Shown here: positions 17,957 through 29,806 of the stretch, one piece after another | Position numbering within the stretch: position 1 is the first letter of the stretch | How the letters are laid out: the number at the start of each line of letters is the position of its first letter | From: Xanthomonas maliensis | GTDB lineage: Bacteria > Pseudomonadota > Gammaproteobacteria > Xanthomonadales > Xanthomonadaceae | Reading direction: 5' to 3' | NCBI RefSeq assembly: GCF_009192945.1 | Contig: NZ_NSET01000032.1 | Location: 62,001-126,000 of the forward strand | Length of the DNA: 64,000 nt | Translations under genes and position numbers: made by a program | Notes under the pieces: model-generated | What the model saw: the letters and a program-made list of their open reading frames with translations, nothing else | What the model was told of the DNA's origin: nothing | The model's database searches: none

Positions 17957-19213
17957 CTAGGCGGTGTTGTCGGCGGCCTGCCGGCCGTCATCGCAGCGCG
18001 CTGCGGCAATGGCCGCGATGCGTGCCTTGGCCAAGGCCTCGCCGATCTGCGGGCCTTGCAGGCCTTCGGCCGCCAGGTCGCGCGCATTGATGGACAGGGC
18101 TGCGGCGTGCAGGCGCTTGAGCAGGGCGGCCTGTGGATACGGTGCTTCTTCGCTGCCGAGTCGGCCGCGCTTGTCCGCTTCGCAGACCAGGGCCAGTTGG
18201 GCGATGCGCTCGGGGCGCCGGAAGGCGTCGCAGCGCAGCAGCAGTTCGTGCACGGTGCGGTCGCGCAGTTCGCTCAGGCGGTGCACATTCAAATGCTCGC
18301 GGCAGGCGGTGATGGCCAACTGACGATAGTCCTGGGGTAATTTGAGCCGCTCGCACAGTGCCTGTAGCGGTGCCACCCCGCGTTGCTCGTGCATGATGTG
18401 GCGCGGCCATTCCTCCGGTGGCGTCAGTGCCTTGCCCAGGTCGTGGGTGAGCGCGGCGAAGCCCACCAGCGCATCGCCCGGCGCCAGGCGCGCGGCCATG
18501 TCGCTGACCAGCTCCTGGTGAATGCCGGTATCCACTTCCGGATGGAACTCGGCGCGCTGCGGCACGCCGTAGAGCGCATCGAGTTCGGGCAGGACGACGC
18601 GCAGCGCATCGGTGGTATGCAAGGTGCGCAGGAAGGCCGAAGGCTGCGCGCTGGCGAGCGCCCGCCGCAGCTCCTGCCAGACCCGCTCCGGCACCAGCGC
18701 ATCCAGTTCGCCGCTGGCGCTGATCTCGCGCATCAATGCCGCGGTCTCCGGCGCGAGTTGGAAGCCCAGCGGTGCCAGCCGCGCCATGAAACGCGCCGCA
18801 CGCAGGACCCGCAGGGGATCTTCGACGAAGGCCGGGCCAACGTGCCGCAGCACGCGCTGCTGCAGATCACGCGCACCGCCATACGGATCGATCACGTCGC
18901 CGCTTTCTTCGTCGCGGGCGATGGCGTTGATGGTGAAGTCGCGACGTTGCAGGTCCTGTTCCAGCGTGACCGAGGGATCGGCGTCCACCACGAAGCCGCG
19001 GTAGCCACGCCCGGACTTGCGCTCGGTCCGCGCCAGAGCGTATTCCTCACCGGTCTGCGGATGCAGGAACACTGGGAAATCCTTCCCGACCGGTTTGAAT
19101 CCTTGCGCTTCCATTTGCGCCTGGTCGGCACCCACCACCACCCAGTCGCGGTCTCCGGCGGGCACGCCCAGCAACGCATCGCGGACGGCGCCGCCGACAA
19201 GATAGATCTTCAT
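17957..19213 (-). CDS. cca: multifunctional CCA tRNA nucleotidyltransferase
   Basis: A 418-residue enzyme that adds or repairs the 3' CCA of tRNAs. The N-terminal class II nucleotidyltransferase head shows [15 protein letters not shown] (GGxxRD) and the DxD metal pair in [19 protein letters not shown] and [10 protein letters not shown] follow, then the neck motif [20 protein letters not shown]-terminal HD domain is present ([17 protein letters not shown] and the downstream His-rich REHLNVHRL), the long gammaproteobacterial form with phosphatase and phosphodiesterase activity. The ATG at 19213 is the only start that preserves the head motif. It is convergent with the upstream TonB receptor and lies just downstream of slt. 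Confidence 0.95.
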   Translation of the reverse strand: MKIYLVGGAVRDALLGVPAGDRDWVVVGADQAQMEAQGFKPVGKDFPVFLHPQTGEEYALARTERKSGRGYRGFVVDADPSVTLEQDLQRRDFTINAIARDEESGDVIDPYGGARDLQQRVLRHVGPAFVEDPLRVLRAARFMARLAPLGFQLAPETAALMREISASGELDALVPERVWQELRRALASAQPSAFLRTLHTTDALRVVLPELDALYGVPQRAEFHPEVDTGIHQELVSDMAARLAPGDALVGFAALTHDLGKALTPPEEWPRHIMHEQRGVAPLQALCERLKLPQDYRQLAITACREHLNVHRLSELRDRTVHELLLRCDAFRRPERIAQLALVCEADKRGRLGSEEAPYPQAALLKRLHAAALSINARDLAAEGLQGPQIGEALAKARIAAIAAARCDDGRQAADNTA

Positions 19214-19262
19214 GCCGACATGATGCCGTAATCGCGGGCGGCGGCGTGATCGCCGCCGCGCT

Positions 19263-21242
19263 TCATTGCGGGTCGCTGGAGGATGCAGCCGTGCTCGGGC
19301 CCGGCGTGCAGACCGGCCGCGTGCGCTTGTCCACCAGCTTGCCCATCAGGCGATCGCTCAGCGGCAGCATGTCGCCGTTGAGCCTCCAGTCGTAGATCAC
19401 GCTGAAAGCCAACACGCGCGCGACGTAGTCGCGGGTTTCCTTGTAGCTGATCGTCTCGATCCAGAAGTCCGGATCGAAACCCGGGCGTTGGCTCTGCCAG
19501 CGTCCAGTCGGGCCGGGGCCGGCGTTGTAGGCGGCGATGGTCAGATAGGGCAGGCCATAGGTGTTGAGCAACTGCCGCAGGTAGGCCGTGCCGATGGCGA
19601 TATTGGTGTCCGGGTCGTAGAGGCTGGCCGCGCCAGCGTAGCCGGGCAGGGCGATGCCCTTGGCCACCGAGGACCCGGTACCCGGTAATACCTGCATCAA
19701 TCCCATGGCATTGGCGGGCGAGCGCGCGCGCGGATTGAAGATGCTCTCGGCACGGATCTCCGCCGCCACCCAGGCCGGATCGATGGCGTTCTTGGCCGCT
19801 TCACGGCGAATGCTGGCATCGTGGTGCAGCGGGAAGCGCAGCGCATACAGGCGCTGCTCGTCGGGCTGCTTGCCGAGTGCGAACACGGCACGGTCGAACC
19901 AGCCGTTGTCGCCGGCCACTTCCACCGCCAGGCGGCGCTGGGTGTCGTCGAAGCGGCTGGCGGCATCGTTCCATTCGGCCACCGCCCAGCCCGGGCGATC
20001 GATCTGGAACAAGGCGATGGCCCGCACCAGCGCCGGATCGCGCGCCACCGTCGCCTTGGCCTGCGGACTGTCCTTCGGCTCCCAGGGACAGAGGCGATAC
20101 GGCTGCTGCAGCCGATCGGCGGCGAGGAAGCCGTGGAAGGTCGGCGACTGCGCAGCGGCGCGGTACAGCGGTTGCGCGGCGGCGGTCGCGCCGGTCTTCT
20201 CGCTCAGACGCGCTTCGAAGTATTGCCACCGCGAATCGTTGCGTTGGCTGGCTGGCATCTTGCGGATCGCTGCCAACGCCGCCGGCCAATCGCCGCGCGC
20301 CATCGCCTCGCGCGCGCGCCATTCGTGCAGGCGTTCGTCATAGGACGCTTCGGGCACCGCATTGAGCCGGCGCGCCGAATCCGGCAGATACGAGGCCACC
20401 GTCCACAAGGCGATCTGGTAGAGCACCTGGCCGCGTTGGGCATCGCTGAAGCCCAGCGCGCTGGCCAGCGCCGGCAGCTGCTGTTCGGCCGCGTCCGGGT
20501 CGCTCTTGGCCAGCTTGGCCAGGCCATCGACGGCGATCCTGCGGCTGCGCTCGGTCTTCGGCCAGCTCAACGCCCGCGGGTGCACCTTGTCGAGAAACGC
20601 CGCGTAGTCGCTGGCCAAGGCCAAGTCGTTGGCCGGCAGTCCGCGTGCTGCAGTGCGCATCACGGTCGGCTGCTGGGCATCGGCTGCGGCCTCCACCCGC
20701 TCCCAGCGCAGCGCAGGCGTGAGTTCGCCGCGCGATTCCAGCGTGGCGACCACCGGATCGCAAGCATCCGGCAGCGCCTTGCCGCTGCGCCACAACGTCA
20801 GCGCATCGCGGCTCCATTGTGCATCCGTCTGGCCGGTGCTCTGGCGCGCGGTCAGTTGCGCGCAGCGCAGGCCCAGGTTGTCGGTGGCTTTCCAGTTGGC
20901 CAGCAGCGTTGGCCAATCCTGGCGGCGAGCGACGGCGGGGAGCCAGGTGGCGCGGAACGTCTCGGCGACCGGCTGGTTGGCATAGCGCTGCAGAAAGGAT
21001 TGCGCCTGTGCGTTGGAGACCGTGTCGATGTTGCGCTTGAGGGTGGCGTATTCGAGCCAGCCATAGAGCGGGTGCCGGCTGAGGGCCGCCAGCTGGGTGG
21101 GATCGCTCTGACCGCGCTCGGCGGCAGCGATGGCATCGCGCATCGCGCTCAGTTGCGGGTCCAGGCTCTGGGCCTGCACAGCGGTGCAGCTCAGGGACAG
21201 CACGGCGGCGAAAACAACGGCAAGGCGGCGTAAGTCGGTCAT
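19263..21242 (-). CDS. slt: soluble lytic murein transglycosylase (Slt70 type)
   Basis: A periplasmic peptidoglycan-cleaving enzyme of 659 residues with an N-terminal signal peptide ([20 protein letters not shown]). A long alpha-superhelical U/L domain spans residues ~30-470. The C-terminal lysozyme-like SLT domain contains the catalytic glutamate in [16 protein letters not shown], then [13 protein letters not shown] and [16 protein letters not shown], all signatures of the family. It cleaves glycan strands to 1,6-anhydro-MurNAc ends for wall turnover. ATG 21242 is chosen because it begins the signal peptide. It diverges from the TonB receptor at 21466 across a 223-bp gap. Confidence 0.93.
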   Translation of the reverse strand: MTDLRRLAVVFAAVLSLSCTAVQAQSLDPQLSAMRDAIAAAERGQSDPTQLAALSRHPLYGWLEYATLKRNIDTVSNAQAQSFLQRYANQPVAETFRATWLPAVARRQDWPTLLANWKATDNLGLRCAQLTARQSTGQTDAQWSRDALTLWRSGKALPDACDPVVATLESRGELTPALRWERVEAAADAQQPTVMRTAARGLPANDLALASDYAAFLDKVHPRALSWPKTERSRRIAVDGLAKLAKSDPDAAEQQLPALASALGFSDAQRGQVLYQIALWTVASYLPDSARRLNAVPEASYDERLHEWRAREAMARGDWPAALAAIRKMPASQRNDSRWQYFEARLSEKTGATAAAQPLYRAAAQSPTFHGFLAADRLQQPYRLCPWEPKDSPQAKATVARDPALVRAIALFQIDRPGWAVAEWNDAASRFDDTQRRLAVEVAGDNGWFDRAVFALGKQPDEQRLYALRFPLHHDASIRREAAKNAIDPAWVAAEIRAESIFNPRARSPANAMGLMQVLPGTGSSVAKGIALPGYAGAASLYDPDTNIAIGTAYLRQLLNTYGLPYLTIAAYNAGPGPTGRWQSQRPGFDPDFWIETISYKETRDYVARVLAFSVIYDWRLNGDMLPLSDRLMGKLVDKRTRPVCTPGPSTAASSSDPQ

Positions 21243-21372
21243 GCCGCGATGATACCCAAGCCGCCCTGAGCGACTGGGTGAATGCCAGTGCGACGTGTGG
21301 GGGTTGGCGCAATTGCGCGCGCGTGCCTCACGTCGCCGCACGTGCAGGAGGAGCGACTATCGTCGGCGCCGC

Positions 21373-21401
21373 TTGCTACACGTTAATGGTTCGTTTAAAA
21401 G
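21373..21401 (+). promoter_or_regulatory. candidate promoter of the TonB receptor at 21466
   Basis: TTGCTA (21373-21378) and TAAAAG (21396-21401) are separated by 17 bp within the most AT-rich part of the 223-bp gap. A transcript starting near 21408 would have a leader of about 58 nt with a GGAGAGAG ribosome site just before the ATG. The -10 match is only moderate. Confidence 0.35.
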
Positions 21402-21465
21402 TCAGGGCGGACCGCAGGGCACGGGGGCGTGCGGACACTTCGCAGTCCTTCTGGAGAGAGAACGG

Positions 21466-24342
21466 ATGATGCTGAACCCCCTTCGCCCGGCCCGCCTGGC
21501 CGTGCAGTTATCGCTGTGCCTGTGTCCCACTCTGGCGTGGGCACAGGCGTCCGACGCCACCGCCCCGACGCGCACGCTCGATGGCGTACAGGTCACCGGA
21601 ACCCGCATCAAGACCGCCGAGCTGCAAGGTCAGGTGCCGATCCAGACCCTCAATCGCGCCGACATCGAGCGCACTGGCCTGACCTCGATCGGCGAAGTGC
21701 TGCAGGAACTGACCGCCTCCGGCTCGGCCCTCAACGCCAAGTTCAATTCCTCCGGCAACTTCGGCTTCCCGCCCGATGGCAGTGGCGTCGGCGCCGGTTC
21801 GGCGCAGGTGGACCTGCGGCATCTCGGTGCCAAGCGCGTGCTGGTGCTGGTGGACGGCATCCGCTGGGTCAACGAATCCTCGGCCTCGGGTGTGGGATCG
21901 GCCACCGATCTCAACACCATTCCGCTGGCGATCGTCGAGCGCATCGAGGTGCTCGAGGACGGGGCGTCCTCGCTGTACGGATCGGACGCCATCGCCGGTG
22001 TGGTCAACATCATCACCCGGCGCAGCTTCGATGGCGCGCAGGTCACGCTGAACTACGGGCAATACGGCAAGGGCGATGGCACCAATCAGGGCGTCGATCT
22101 GGCCTGGGGCACCAGTAGCGATCGCTATAGCCTGTTCGTCGGCGCCAGCTACGTGAAGCAGGATCCGATCTATGCGCGCGATCGCGCGCAGGCGCGCTTT
22201 CCGATTCCGGGCACGGGGCTGACTTTCGGCAGCTCGGCAACACCCGACGGGCGTTTCCAGTTCGTCGATCCCAACACCGGCGTCCGCCAGAACCTCACAC
22301 CCAACGCCGGCGTGGGAACGCCGCGCTACGACGGCAGCGGCGGTTGCACGCGCAGCGACGACTACCATTGCTTCGGTACCGCCGACCGCTACAACTTCGC
22401 CGAGCAGAATCTGCTGCTGACGCCGTCCGAGCGCAAGGGGGTATTCGGCCAGTTCCGTTACTACTTCAACGACGACGTGCAGTGGTACGTCAAGGCACTG
22501 GGCAATCGCCGCGAGTCGACCAATCAGGCCGCGCCCGAGCCGATCTTTCTCGGCCCCGATGCCGGCACCGGCAATCCGCTCGCCGACAACATCGTCATCT
22601 CCGGCCGTAATCCATACAACCCGTTCGGCTTCGACCTGGATTCGGCCAGCAATCTGATCCAGATCGGCCGCCGCCCGGTGGAGGGCGGGCCACGCCGCTA
22701 CGAGCAGCGCGTGGATACGCAGTACTTCGGCACTGGATTGGTCGGAACCTTCCAGGGCGCGTCGCGCACCTGGTTCTGGGACGTCAACGGCATGTACAGC
22801 AAGAACAAGGCCGAGCAGACCAATTACGGCAGCTACAACCTGTACAACATCAACCTGGCGCTGGGCGATCCGGCAGCCTGCGCGGCGGTGGCCGGTTGCG
22901 TGCCGCTGGATATCTTCAGTGGCGCCGGCAGCATCACGCCGGACATGCTGCGCTGGATCCAGCCCGTGGTGCACGACCGCAGCCAGAACGAACTGAGCCT
23001 GTTCACTGCCAACCTCAGCAGCGAGCTGTTCCAGCTACCGGCCGGCGCAGTGTCCTTTGCCACCGGCTACGAGTATCGCAAGTACGAAGGGTCCTATCAG
23101 CCCGATCCGCTGACGGTGGCCGGTCGCTACAACGGTGTCCCGTCGCTGCCGACCTCCGGCAGCTACGACGTCAACGAAGCGTATCTGGAGCTCAATATCC
23201 CGATCTTCGCCAACTCTGCGCTGGGCGACAAACTCGACCTCAACATCGCCGGCCGGTATTCGGACTATTCCACGTTCGGTGGCGAGTTCACGCCCAAGTA
23301 CGGTCTGCGCTGGCAGGTCACCGATGAGTTGGTACTGCGGACCAGCTATGCGGAAGGCTTCCGCGCCCCGACCATCGGCGAGCTGTTCGGCTCGGCAGCG
23401 CGTGCGGATCTGCAGCTGTCCGACCCGTGCTCGATCGGACTGGGGGGCACTGCGCCACGCGGCAGCGCGGCCAACTGTGCCGCGCTCGGCGTACCGGCCG
23501 GCTACCAGCAGGCCAATCAGCAGATCTCGGTGACCACTGGCGGCAACGAGCGGCTGGAACCGGAGCGTTCGCGCAGTTTCAGTGCCGGCTTCGTGTTCAG
23601 TCCTGGCTTCGGCAGTAACGTCAGCTGGTCGGACCGCCTCGATCTGGAAGTGACGTTCTATCGCCACCATGTCGACGGTGCGATCCAGGCGATCAACGCA
23701 CAGACCCAGCTCGATCTGTGCGTGGACACGCTCGACTCGCTGTATTGCCAAGGCATCGGTCGCGCCTCGACCGGTGGCATCAATGCCTTCAACAATCGCC
23801 TGACCAACCTGGGGTCGATCAAGACCGATGGCTGGGACGTGGATCTGTTCTGGACGCTGCCGGAAACCGCGCTTGGGCGTTTCAAACTGGCCTGGCAGAA
23901 CACCTTCGTCGGCCGTTACCAGGCCTTGGGCGCCGCAGGACAGCTGCAGCCACAGGCGCCGGGCGTGGAGGTCGTGGATAGCGCGATCCCGGAATGGACC
24001 AGCAATGCAGTGTTGAGCTGGTCGCTGGGCAATTGGACGGCCTCGTGGACGGCGCGCCACATCTCCAAGCTCACCGAGCAGTGCGGCGATGCGGTCGAAT
24101 TCGCGGTCTGCTCCGATTCGGTGGCGGGCACCAATCGGCTGGATGCGATCACTTATCACGATGCCCAGCTGGGCTATCGCCTCGACTGGATGAAGGGCTT
24201 GCAGCTCACCGCCGGCGTGAACAACGTCTTCGACAAGAATCCGCCGATCTGTCTGTCGTGTTCGTTGAACGGCTACGACGCATCCACCTACGACATTCCG
24301 GGTGGTCGCTTCTGGTATGTCCGCGCCGATCTGAAGTTCTAG
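21466..24342 (+). CDS. TonB-dependent outer-membrane receptor
   Basis: A 958-residue receptor. The signal peptide ends at about [10 protein letters not shown]. The plug domain has [44 protein letters not shown] and [20 protein letters not shown], which is the classical plug ending NIITRR. A long barrel finishes at [13 protein letters not shown]. Extracellular loops carry several cysteine pairs, for example [11 protein letters not shown] and two others near 480 and 650. The plug style is that of the siderophore, peptide or unknown-substrate TonB receptors rather than the sugar-type receptors at 15075 and 61030. The strong GGAGAGAG upstream of ATG 21466 sets the start. It stands alone between slt (divergent) and betA (convergent), so context does not reveal the ligand. 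Confidence 0.9.
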   Translation: MMLNPLRPARLAVQLSLCLCPTLAWAQASDATAPTRTLDGVQVTGTRIKTAELQGQVPIQTLNRADIERTGLTSIGEVLQELTASGSALNAKFNSSGNFGFPPDGSGVGAGSAQVDLRHLGAKRVLVLVDGIRWVNESSASGVGSATDLNTIPLAIVERIEVLEDGASSLYGSDAIAGVVNIITRRSFDGAQVTLNYGQYGKGDGTNQGVDLAWGTSSDRYSLFVGASYVKQDPIYARDRAQARFPIPGTGLTFGSSATPDGRFQFVDPNTGVRQNLTPNAGVGTPRYDGSGGCTRSDDYHCFGTADRYNFAEQNLLLTPSERKGVFGQFRYYFNDDVQWYVKALGNRRESTNQAAPEPIFLGPDAGTGNPLADNIVISGRNPYNPFGFDLDSASNLIQIGRRPVEGGPRRYEQRVDTQYFGTGLVGTFQGASRTWFWDVNGMYSKNKAEQTNYGSYNLYNINLALGDPAACAAVAGCVPLDIFSGAGSITPDMLRWIQPVVHDRSQNELSLFTANLSSELFQLPAGAVSFATGYEYRKYEGSYQPDPLTVAGRYNGVPSLPTSGSYDVNEAYLELNIPIFANSALGDKLDLNIAGRYSDYSTFGGEFTPKYGLRWQVTDELVLRTSYAEGFRAPTIGELFGSAARADLQLSDPCSIGLGGTAPRGSAANCAALGVPAGYQQANQQISVTTGGNERLEPERSRSFSAGFVFSPGFGSNVSWSDRLDLEVTFYRHHVDGAIQAINAQTQLDLCVDTLDSLYCQGIGRASTGGINAFNNRLTNLGSIKTDGWDVDLFWTLPETALGRFKLAWQNTFVGRYQALGAAGQLQPQAPGVEVVDSAIPEWTSNAVLSWSLGNWTASWTARHISKLTEQCGDAVEFAVCSDSVAGTNRLDAITYHDAQLGYRLDWMKGLQLTAGVNNVFDKNPPICLSCSLNGYDASTYDIPGGRFWYVRADLKF

Positions 24343-24505
24343 TGTCGATCGCGGCAGGCAGCGGTCGCTGCGCGCCCTCGGCGGCAGCGGCCGGCTGTGG
24401 TCGTTGAGGGCGACGTGGCCCTCAGTTGCTTCCGGGGGCTGCGGCGGTCTTGTCATCGCGCTGCCGCTACCGCGCGTGCAAGGCGGCCTGGCTGTCCTCA
24501 CTCAG

Positions 24506-24540
24506 CACGTCGCGTGCTTGCCCGGCAAGCACGCGACGTG
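24506..24540. terminator. 17-bp-arm hairpin between convergent TonB receptor and betA
   Basis: CACGTCGCGTGCTTGCC pairs perfectly with its reverse complement across a single-base loop at 24523. It sits in the 218-bp gap between two converging genes, 20 bp from the betA stop. There is no U-run, but the stem is very stable, and a bidirectional terminator is the simplest reading. Confidence 0.6.
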
Positions 24541-24560
24541 ATCCGCGCCTGCGCCTGGCA

Positions 24561-26231
24561 TCAGCGGCGGACGGGGGCGTCTCCGGCCACGTAATAGGCG
24601 GCAGTGCTGCGTGGCAGTGGCGTGCGCCCGCGGATCCTGTCGGCGATCTTCTCGGCGATCATGATGGTGGTGGCATTGAGGTTGCCGGTGATGATGCGCG
24701 GCATGATCGATGCGTCAATGACCCGCAGGCCCTCCATGCCGTGTACGCGGCCCTGGCCGTCGACGACGGACATGTCGTCGTTGCCCATCGCGCACGAGCA
24801 GGACGGGTGGTAGGCCGTTTCCGCGCGCGCACGCACGAAGGCGTCCAGCTCCGCGTCGGTCTTGCAGTCCGCGCTGGGACTGATCTCGCGGCCGCGATAG
24901 GCGTCCAGCGCGGGTTGGGCGATGATGTCGCGGGTGATACGGATCGCATCGCGGAACTCCTGCCAATCCTGATCGGTGGACTGGTAGTTGAACAGGATCG
25001 ACGGATGCTGGCGCGGATCCTTCGACTTGGCATGGACGCGACCGCGGCTGGGGGTGCGCATCGAACCTACGTGCGCCTGGAAGCCGTGTTCCTTGACCGC
25101 GTTGCTGCCGTTGTAATTGATCGCGACCGGGAGGAAGTGGTACTGGATATTGGGCCACTCGAAGTCGTCGCGGGTACGGATGAAGCCGCCGGCTTCGAAC
25201 TGGTTGCTGGCGCCGATGCCGCTGCCGGCGAACAGCCATTGCGCGCCGATCGCCGGTTGGTTCCACCATTGCAGGGCCGGATACAGCGAGACCGGCTTGG
25301 TGCAGGCGTACTGGATATAGACCTCCAGGTGATCCTGCAGGTTCTGGCCGACGCCCGGCAGGTCGTGCACCAAGGACACGTCGAGCGCGCGCAACAGTGC
25401 CGGCGCACCGACCCCGGAGCGCTGCAGCAGCTGCGGCGAGGCGATCGCGCCAGCACAGACCAGCACCTCACGCCGCGCATGCGCATCGATCCCCTGGCTG
25501 CTGTTGCCCACCAGATAATGCACGCCGATCGCGCGCTTGCCGGCGAACAGGATGCGATCGGTCGTGGCGTGGGTGACGATGTGCAGGCCGTCGCGCGGGC
25601 GCGCCATGTCGAGATAGCCGCGTGCCGTGCTAGCGCGTCGGCCGTTTGGCGTCACCGTACGATCCATCGGCCCGAAGCCTTCCTGCTGATAGCCATTGAG
25701 ATCGTCGGTGCGCGGATAGCCGGCCTGCACGCCAGCTTCCACCATCGCATGGAACAGCACGTTGTTGTCGTTGCGCGGTGTCGCCACGCTGACTGGACCA
25801 TCGCCACCGTGATAATCGTTGGCGCCGATGTCGCGGGTTTCGGCCTTGCGGAAATACGGCAACACGTCGTGGTAGCTCCAGTCCTCCAGGCCCGGGCGCT
25901 TGGCCCAGCCGTCGAAGTCCAGCGCATTGCCGCGGATGTAGCACATGCCATTGATCAGCGACGAACCGCCCAGGCCCTTGCCGCGCCCGCATTCCATTCG
26001 GCGATTGTCCATATGCGGTTCCGGCTCGGTCTCGTAGGCCCAGTTGTAGCGCCGGCCCTGCAGCGGATAGGCCAGCGCGGCCGGCATCTGGGTGCGGAAA
26101 TCCAGTCGGTAGTCGGGACCGCCGGCCTCCAGCAACAGCACGGTGACGCCGGGATCCTCGGTCAGCCGTGCGGCCAGGGTGTTGCCGGCCGATCCGGCGC
26201 CGATGATGATGTAGTCGTATTCGCGTTGCAT
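24561..26231 (-). CDS. betA: choline dehydrogenase (GMC oxidoreductase)
   Basis: A membrane-associated FAD enzyme of 556 residues that oxidises choline to betaine aldehyde. The N-terminal dinucleotide fold has [19 protein letters not shown]. The GMC signatures [19 protein letters not shown] and [15 protein letters not shown] are present, and the C-terminal region carries the catalytic histidine in [11 protein letters not shown] and the [15 protein letters not shown] end. Length and motifs match BetA. ATG 26231 has GGAGA six bases upstream. It is the last gene of betT-betB-betA, 25 bp after betB. An alcohol dehydrogenase (AlkJ) is the main alternative within the GMC family, but the neighbours settle it. 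Confidence 0.93.
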   Translation of the reverse strand: MQREYDYIIIGAGSAGNTLAARLTEDPGVTVLLLEAGGPDYRLDFRTQMPAALAYPLQGRRYNWAYETEPEPHMDNRRMECGRGKGLGGSSLINGMCYIRGNALDFDGWAKRPGLEDWSYHDVLPYFRKAETRDIGANDYHGGDGPVSVATPRNDNNVLFHAMVEAGVQAGYPRTDDLNGYQQEGFGPMDRTVTPNGRRASTARGYLDMARPRDGLHIVTHATTDRILFAGKRAIGVHYLVGNSSQGIDAHARREVLVCAGAIASPQLLQRSGVGAPALLRALDVSLVHDLPGVGQNLQDHLEVYIQYACTKPVSLYPALQWWNQPAIGAQWLFAGSGIGASNQFEAGGFIRTRDDFEWPNIQYHFLPVAINYNGSNAVKEHGFQAHVGSMRTPSRGRVHAKSKDPRQHPSILFNYQSTDQDWQEFRDAIRITRDIIAQPALDAYRGREISPSADCKTDAELDAFVRARAETAYHPSCSCAMGNDDMSVVDGQGRVHGMEGLRVIDASIMPRIITGNLNATTIMIAEKIADRIRGRTPLPRSTAAYYVAGDAPVRR

Positions 26232-26256
26232 GCCATTCTCCTGATGCGATGCCGGT

Positions 26257-27729
26257 TCAGAACACCGAGGCGTAGCGTTCCAGTTCGATCTGCACCGACT
26301 TGGTCTGCGTATAGGCCAGCAGCGTCGCCAGGCCGTTCTCGCGGCCTACACCCGATTGCTTATAGCCGCCCACCGGCATGGCAGCCGGCGATTCGCCCCA
26401 GGTATTGACCCAGCAGATGCCCGCTTCGAGCCGATGGATCAGCCGATGCGCGCGCGCCAGATCCGGGGTGACCACGCCAGCGGCTAGCCCATAGGTGGTG
26501 GCATTGGCACGGGTCACCGCTTCGTCTTCGTCGTCGTAGGTCAGCAGGCTCAGCACCGGACCAAAGATCTCTTCGCGCACGATGGTCATCACGTCGGTGC
26601 AATCGCTGAAAATCGTCGGCGCCACGTAGCAGCCCTGCGCCAGTGCACCGTCGCGCAGGCGTTCGCCGCCGCACAGTAGCCGTGCACCCTCGGCCTTGCC
26701 TTGTTCGATGTAGTCCAGCACGCGCTGCATGTGCGCGGCGCTGACCAGCGGGCCGAAATTGGTGCGCTCGTCGAGCGGGTCGCCGATATGGATGCGCTGC
26801 ACCCGCGCCAGCAGTCGGGCCTCGAAGGCGGTGCGCAGCGCGCGGGGAATGAACACCCGGGTGCCATTGGTGCAGACCTGGCCGCTGCTGTAGAAGTTGG
26901 CCATCATCGCGATGTCGGCAGCCAGGTCGAGATCGGCATCGGCACAGACGATCAGTGGCGACTTGCCGCCCAGTTCCATGGTGACGTCCTTGAGCGTAGA
27001 GCTGGACGCGCTGGCCATGACCTTGCGGCCGGTGGCGGTGCCGCCGGTAAAGCTGATCTTGGCGATCTGCGGATGTTCGGTCAGCGCACCACCGATGCTG
27101 GCGCCGTCGCCAGGCAGGACGTTGAATACGCCATCGGGCAGCCCGGCCTCGGTGAACAGCTCGGCCAGCTTGAGCGCGGTCAGTGGCGTCACTTCGCTGG
27201 GTTTGAAGATCATCGCATTGCCTGCCGCCAGCGCAGGCGCCGCCTTCCACAGTGCGATCTGGATCGGGTAGTTCCAGGCGCCGATCGCACCGACCACGCC
27301 CAAGGGCTCATGTCGGGTGTAGAAGAAGCTGCCTTCGCGCAATGGCTGCTGGATGCCCTGCAAGCCTTGCGCGACGCCGGCGTAGTACTCGAGCACGTCG
27401 GCCCCGGTCACCACATCCACGCTACGTGTCTCGCTCAGTGGCTTGCCGGTGTTGAGGGTTTCCAGCTCGGCCAAGGCGTCGTTGCGTTCGCGCAGCAAGG
27501 CCACCGCCCGTAGCAGGATGCGGGCGCGTTCCACGCTGGTCATCGCCGCCCAGATGCGCTGCCCATTGCTGGCGCTGTCGACCGCTGCATCCAGATCGTC
27601 GGCACCGGCGTTGTGCACATTGGCAAGCACTTCACCGGTAGCGGGATTGACCACTTCGAAGGTGTGGCCGCCACGGGCGGGGACAGCGCGGCCGCCGATG
27701 TACAGCAACTGGTCGGGAAAACGGGGCAT
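26257..27729 (-). CDS. betB: betaine-aldehyde dehydrogenase
   Basis: A 490-residue NAD(P)-dependent aldehyde dehydrogenase that converts betaine aldehyde to glycine betaine. The glutamate motif is [11 protein letters not shown], the catalytic cysteine is in [14 protein letters not shown], and the substrate-end text [19 protein letters not shown] is typical of BetB. The start at ATG 27729 ([13 protein letters not shown]) is fixed by a perfect AGGAGG eight bases upstream; an in-frame extension to 27765 is not needed. It lies between the transporter betT and betA, completing a two-step osmoprotectant pathway. Confidence 0.94.
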   Translation of the reverse strand: MPRFPDQLLYIGGRAVPARGGHTFEVVNPATGEVLANVHNAGADDLDAAVDSASNGQRIWAAMTSVERARILLRAVALLRERNDALAELETLNTGKPLSETRSVDVVTGADVLEYYAGVAQGLQGIQQPLREGSFFYTRHEPLGVVGAIGAWNYPIQIALWKAAPALAAGNAMIFKPSEVTPLTALKLAELFTEAGLPDGVFNVLPGDGASIGGALTEHPQIAKISFTGGTATGRKVMASASSSTLKDVTMELGGKSPLIVCADADLDLAADIAMMANFYSSGQVCTNGTRVFIPRALRTAFEARLLARVQRIHIGDPLDERTNFGPLVSAAHMQRVLDYIEQGKAEGARLLCGGERLRDGALAQGCYVAPTIFSDCTDVMTIVREEIFGPVLSLLTYDDEDEAVTRANATTYGLAAGVVTPDLARAHRLIHRLEAGICWVNTWGESPAAMPVGGYKQSGVGRENGLATLLAYTQTKSVQIELERYASVF

Positions 27730-27765
27730 GACAAACCTCCTGGGGGATAGTCGCTGCAGGGGCAC

Positions 27766-29748
27766 TCAGCGGGTGAGGTGCAGGAACTGCAGGTGACGCT
27801 CGTACTGATCGATGATGTCGTTGATGATCTGTTCGCGGCTGTAGCCCACCAGGTCGTAGTCCTGGCTGCCGTCGTACAGATGCACCTCGGCGCGGTAATA
27901 GCGCTGGCTGCGCAGGCGCTGCGCGGCGAAGGTGGGAGTGCGATAGCCCCGCATCACGACCTGGTAGCGGAAGCCCTGTTGCTCCCCATGGTCCACGCTC
28001 AGTTCCATGTCGGCGTCGTCGAAGCGGCTATCGACCTGCCAGCCTTTGCCCTGCAACTGGGTGACCACTGCCTCGATGGCAGGGCGCACCTGGTCGTGCA
28101 TGAAGCGATAGACCTCGTCGCGCACCGGGAAGTGCACGGTCTGGGCCAGGCGCTGGCGCCAGCCGCGATGGTGGCGCGATTGCCCGACCGATGGGCTGGG
28201 GCTGTAGGATTGCGCGCGGCGTCGCTGCGCCTCCTCGCTCAAGGCGCGCGACAGGCCCCAGGCCATCAACAGCAGTACCGCCGAGAACGGCAGCGAGGCC
28301 AGCACCACCGCCGACTTCAGTGCGTCCATGCTGCCGGCCAGCAGCAGGCCGGCCGTGACCATGGCGGTGAGCACGCCCCAGAACACCCGCAGCCAGCGCG
28401 GTCCGTCATCGTGGGGTTCGCCGCCGTGCGAGGACAGGGTGGACAGCACCACCGTGCCGGAATCGGCCGAGGTCACGAAGAAGATGAAACTGATCAACAC
28501 CGTCACGGTGATGACGGCGCGGCTCCACGGGTAGGTCTGCAGCAAGGCATACAACACCGTCTCGGGAGCATCGACCGCCTGCTGCGCCCAGTCCTGGTGA
28601 CCGTACTGCAGTACCTGCTCCAGCGCGCTGTTGCCGAAGATCGACAGCCAGGCGAGGGTGAAACCGAGCGGGATCAGCAGCACGCCCAGCACGAATTCGC
28701 GCAGGGTGCGGCCACGCGAGATGCGCGCGATGAACAAGCCCACGAAGGGCGCCCAGCCGATCCACCAGGCCCAGTAGAACACTGTCCAGTTGCCGAGCCA
28801 GTCGGGGCGACTGCCATAGGCGTACACGTCGAAGCTCTTGCCCACCACGCTGCCCAGGTAGTCGCCCAGGTTCTGCATCAAGGTGTTGAGCAAGGATTGG
28901 GTGGGGCCTGCGAACAGCATGAACAGCAACAGCGCGATCGCCAACAGCATGTTGATGTCCGACATCCAGCGCACGCCCTTCTCCACGCCGGAGACGGCGA
29001 CCACGATCGCCGCGCCCATCATCGCCACGATCAGCGCGACCTGGACCCAGTGCGTATGCGGGACGTCGAACAACGTGGTCAGGCCGGCGTTGAGATGCAG
29101 CACGCCAAAGCCCATGTCTGCGCCGATACCGAACACGGTGGCCACGATGCCCAGCGCATCGACGGTATAGCCGATCGGTCCGTCGATGCGCTTGCCGATC
29201 AGCGGGTAGAGCGCCGAGCGCAGCGCCAGCGGCAGATTGTGGCGAAAAGCGAAGTACGCCAGTGCCATCGCCGCCAGTGCGAACACGCCCCAGCCGTGCA
29301 GGCCCCAGTGCAGGAACAGCAGCTGCATCGCCTGGCGCGCGGATGCGGCGCTTGCGCCGCCGTCGCCTTGTGGCGGCTGCAGGTAATGGGTGAGCGGTTC
29401 GGAAACGCAGAAGAAGAAGAGGGTGATGCTGATGCCGGCGGCGAACAGCATGCCAGCCCAGGAGAGATAGCTGAATTCGGGCTCGTCGTGATCGGCGCCG
29501 AGTTTGACGTTGCCGTAGCTGGACAGCGCCACGCCCACCACGAACAGCAGATACAGCGTCATCGCCAGCAGGTAGTACCAGCCCACGTTACGCGATGCCC
29601 AGGTCTGCGCTTTCAGCAGTACATGGCCGGCGTCGAGCGGAAACAGCGCCACCAATAGCGCGAAGCTGCACACCACCGTCGCGGCCATCACGAACACGGG
29701 CCGCAACGTGCGGACCGACGACGGCGGTGCCGGTTCCAACGCACTCAT
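27766..29748 (-). CDS. betT: choline transporter, BCCT family
   Basis: A 660-residue betaine/choline/carnitine transporter with twelve hydrophobic segments. The family signature is seen in WTVFYWAWWIGWAPFVGLFI. A long cytoplasmic C-terminal tail (about 150 residues) ends in DLVGYSREQIINDIIDQYER, as in E. coli BetT, where the tail senses osmotic strength. It imports choline for BetB and BetA. ATG 29748 is used because the only upstream in-frame option is a TTG with no better ribosome site. No betI repressor gene is present next to the operon. A terminator-like hairpin lies 37 bp upstream of the start. Confidence 0.92.
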   Translation of the reverse strand: MSALEPAPPSSVRTLRPVFVMAATVVCSFALLVALFPLDAGHVLLKAQTWASRNVGWYYLLAMTLYLLFVVGVALSSYGNVKLGADHDEPEFSYLSWAGMLFAAGISITLFFFCVSEPLTHYLQPPQGDGGASAASARQAMQLLFLHWGLHGWGVFALAAMALAYFAFRHNLPLALRSALYPLIGKRIDGPIGYTVDALGIVATVFGIGADMGFGVLHLNAGLTTLFDVPHTHWVQVALIVAMMGAAIVVAVSGVEKGVRWMSDINMLLAIALLLFMLFAGPTQSLLNTLMQNLGDYLGSVVGKSFDVYAYGSRPDWLGNWTVFYWAWWIGWAPFVGLFIARISRGRTLREFVLGVLLIPLGFTLAWLSIFGNSALEQVLQYGHQDWAQQAVDAPETVLYALLQTYPWSRAVITVTVLISFIFFVTSADSGTVVLSTLSSHGGEPHDDGPRWLRVFWGVLTAMVTAGLLLAGSMDALKSAVVLASLPFSAVLLLMAWGLSRALSEEAQRRRAQSYSPSPSVGQSRHHRGWRQRLAQTVHFPVRDEVYRFMHDQVRPAIEAVVTQLQGKGWQVDSRFDDADMELSVDHGEQQGFRYQVVMRGYRTPTFAAQRLRSQRYYRAEVHLYDGSQDYDLVGYSREQIINDIIDQYERHLQFLHLTR

Positions 29749-29784
29749 AAGGGGCGTTTCACGTAGCGTGCTCCACAACGAAAA

Positions 29785-29806
29785 CGCCCGTGTTATGGCA
29801 CGGGCG
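29785..29806 (-). terminator. intrinsic terminator after the endonuclease-fold gene, just upstream of betT
   Basis: On the minus strand an 8-bp stem CGCCCGTG/CACGGGCG with a 6-nt loop is followed directly by TTTTCGTT, the classical rho-independent form. It closes the transcript from 30648 to 29881. Its 3' edge is only 37 nt from the betT ATG. A second, weaker hairpin (CGATGG/CCATCG, 29845-29861) lies between it and the upstream stop codon. Confidence 0.7.

Noticed and set aside
27778-29658. A 626-codon frame on plus opposite betT
   Set aside because: Histidine- and glutamine-rich translation mirroring membrane codons on the other strand; no protein family pattern.
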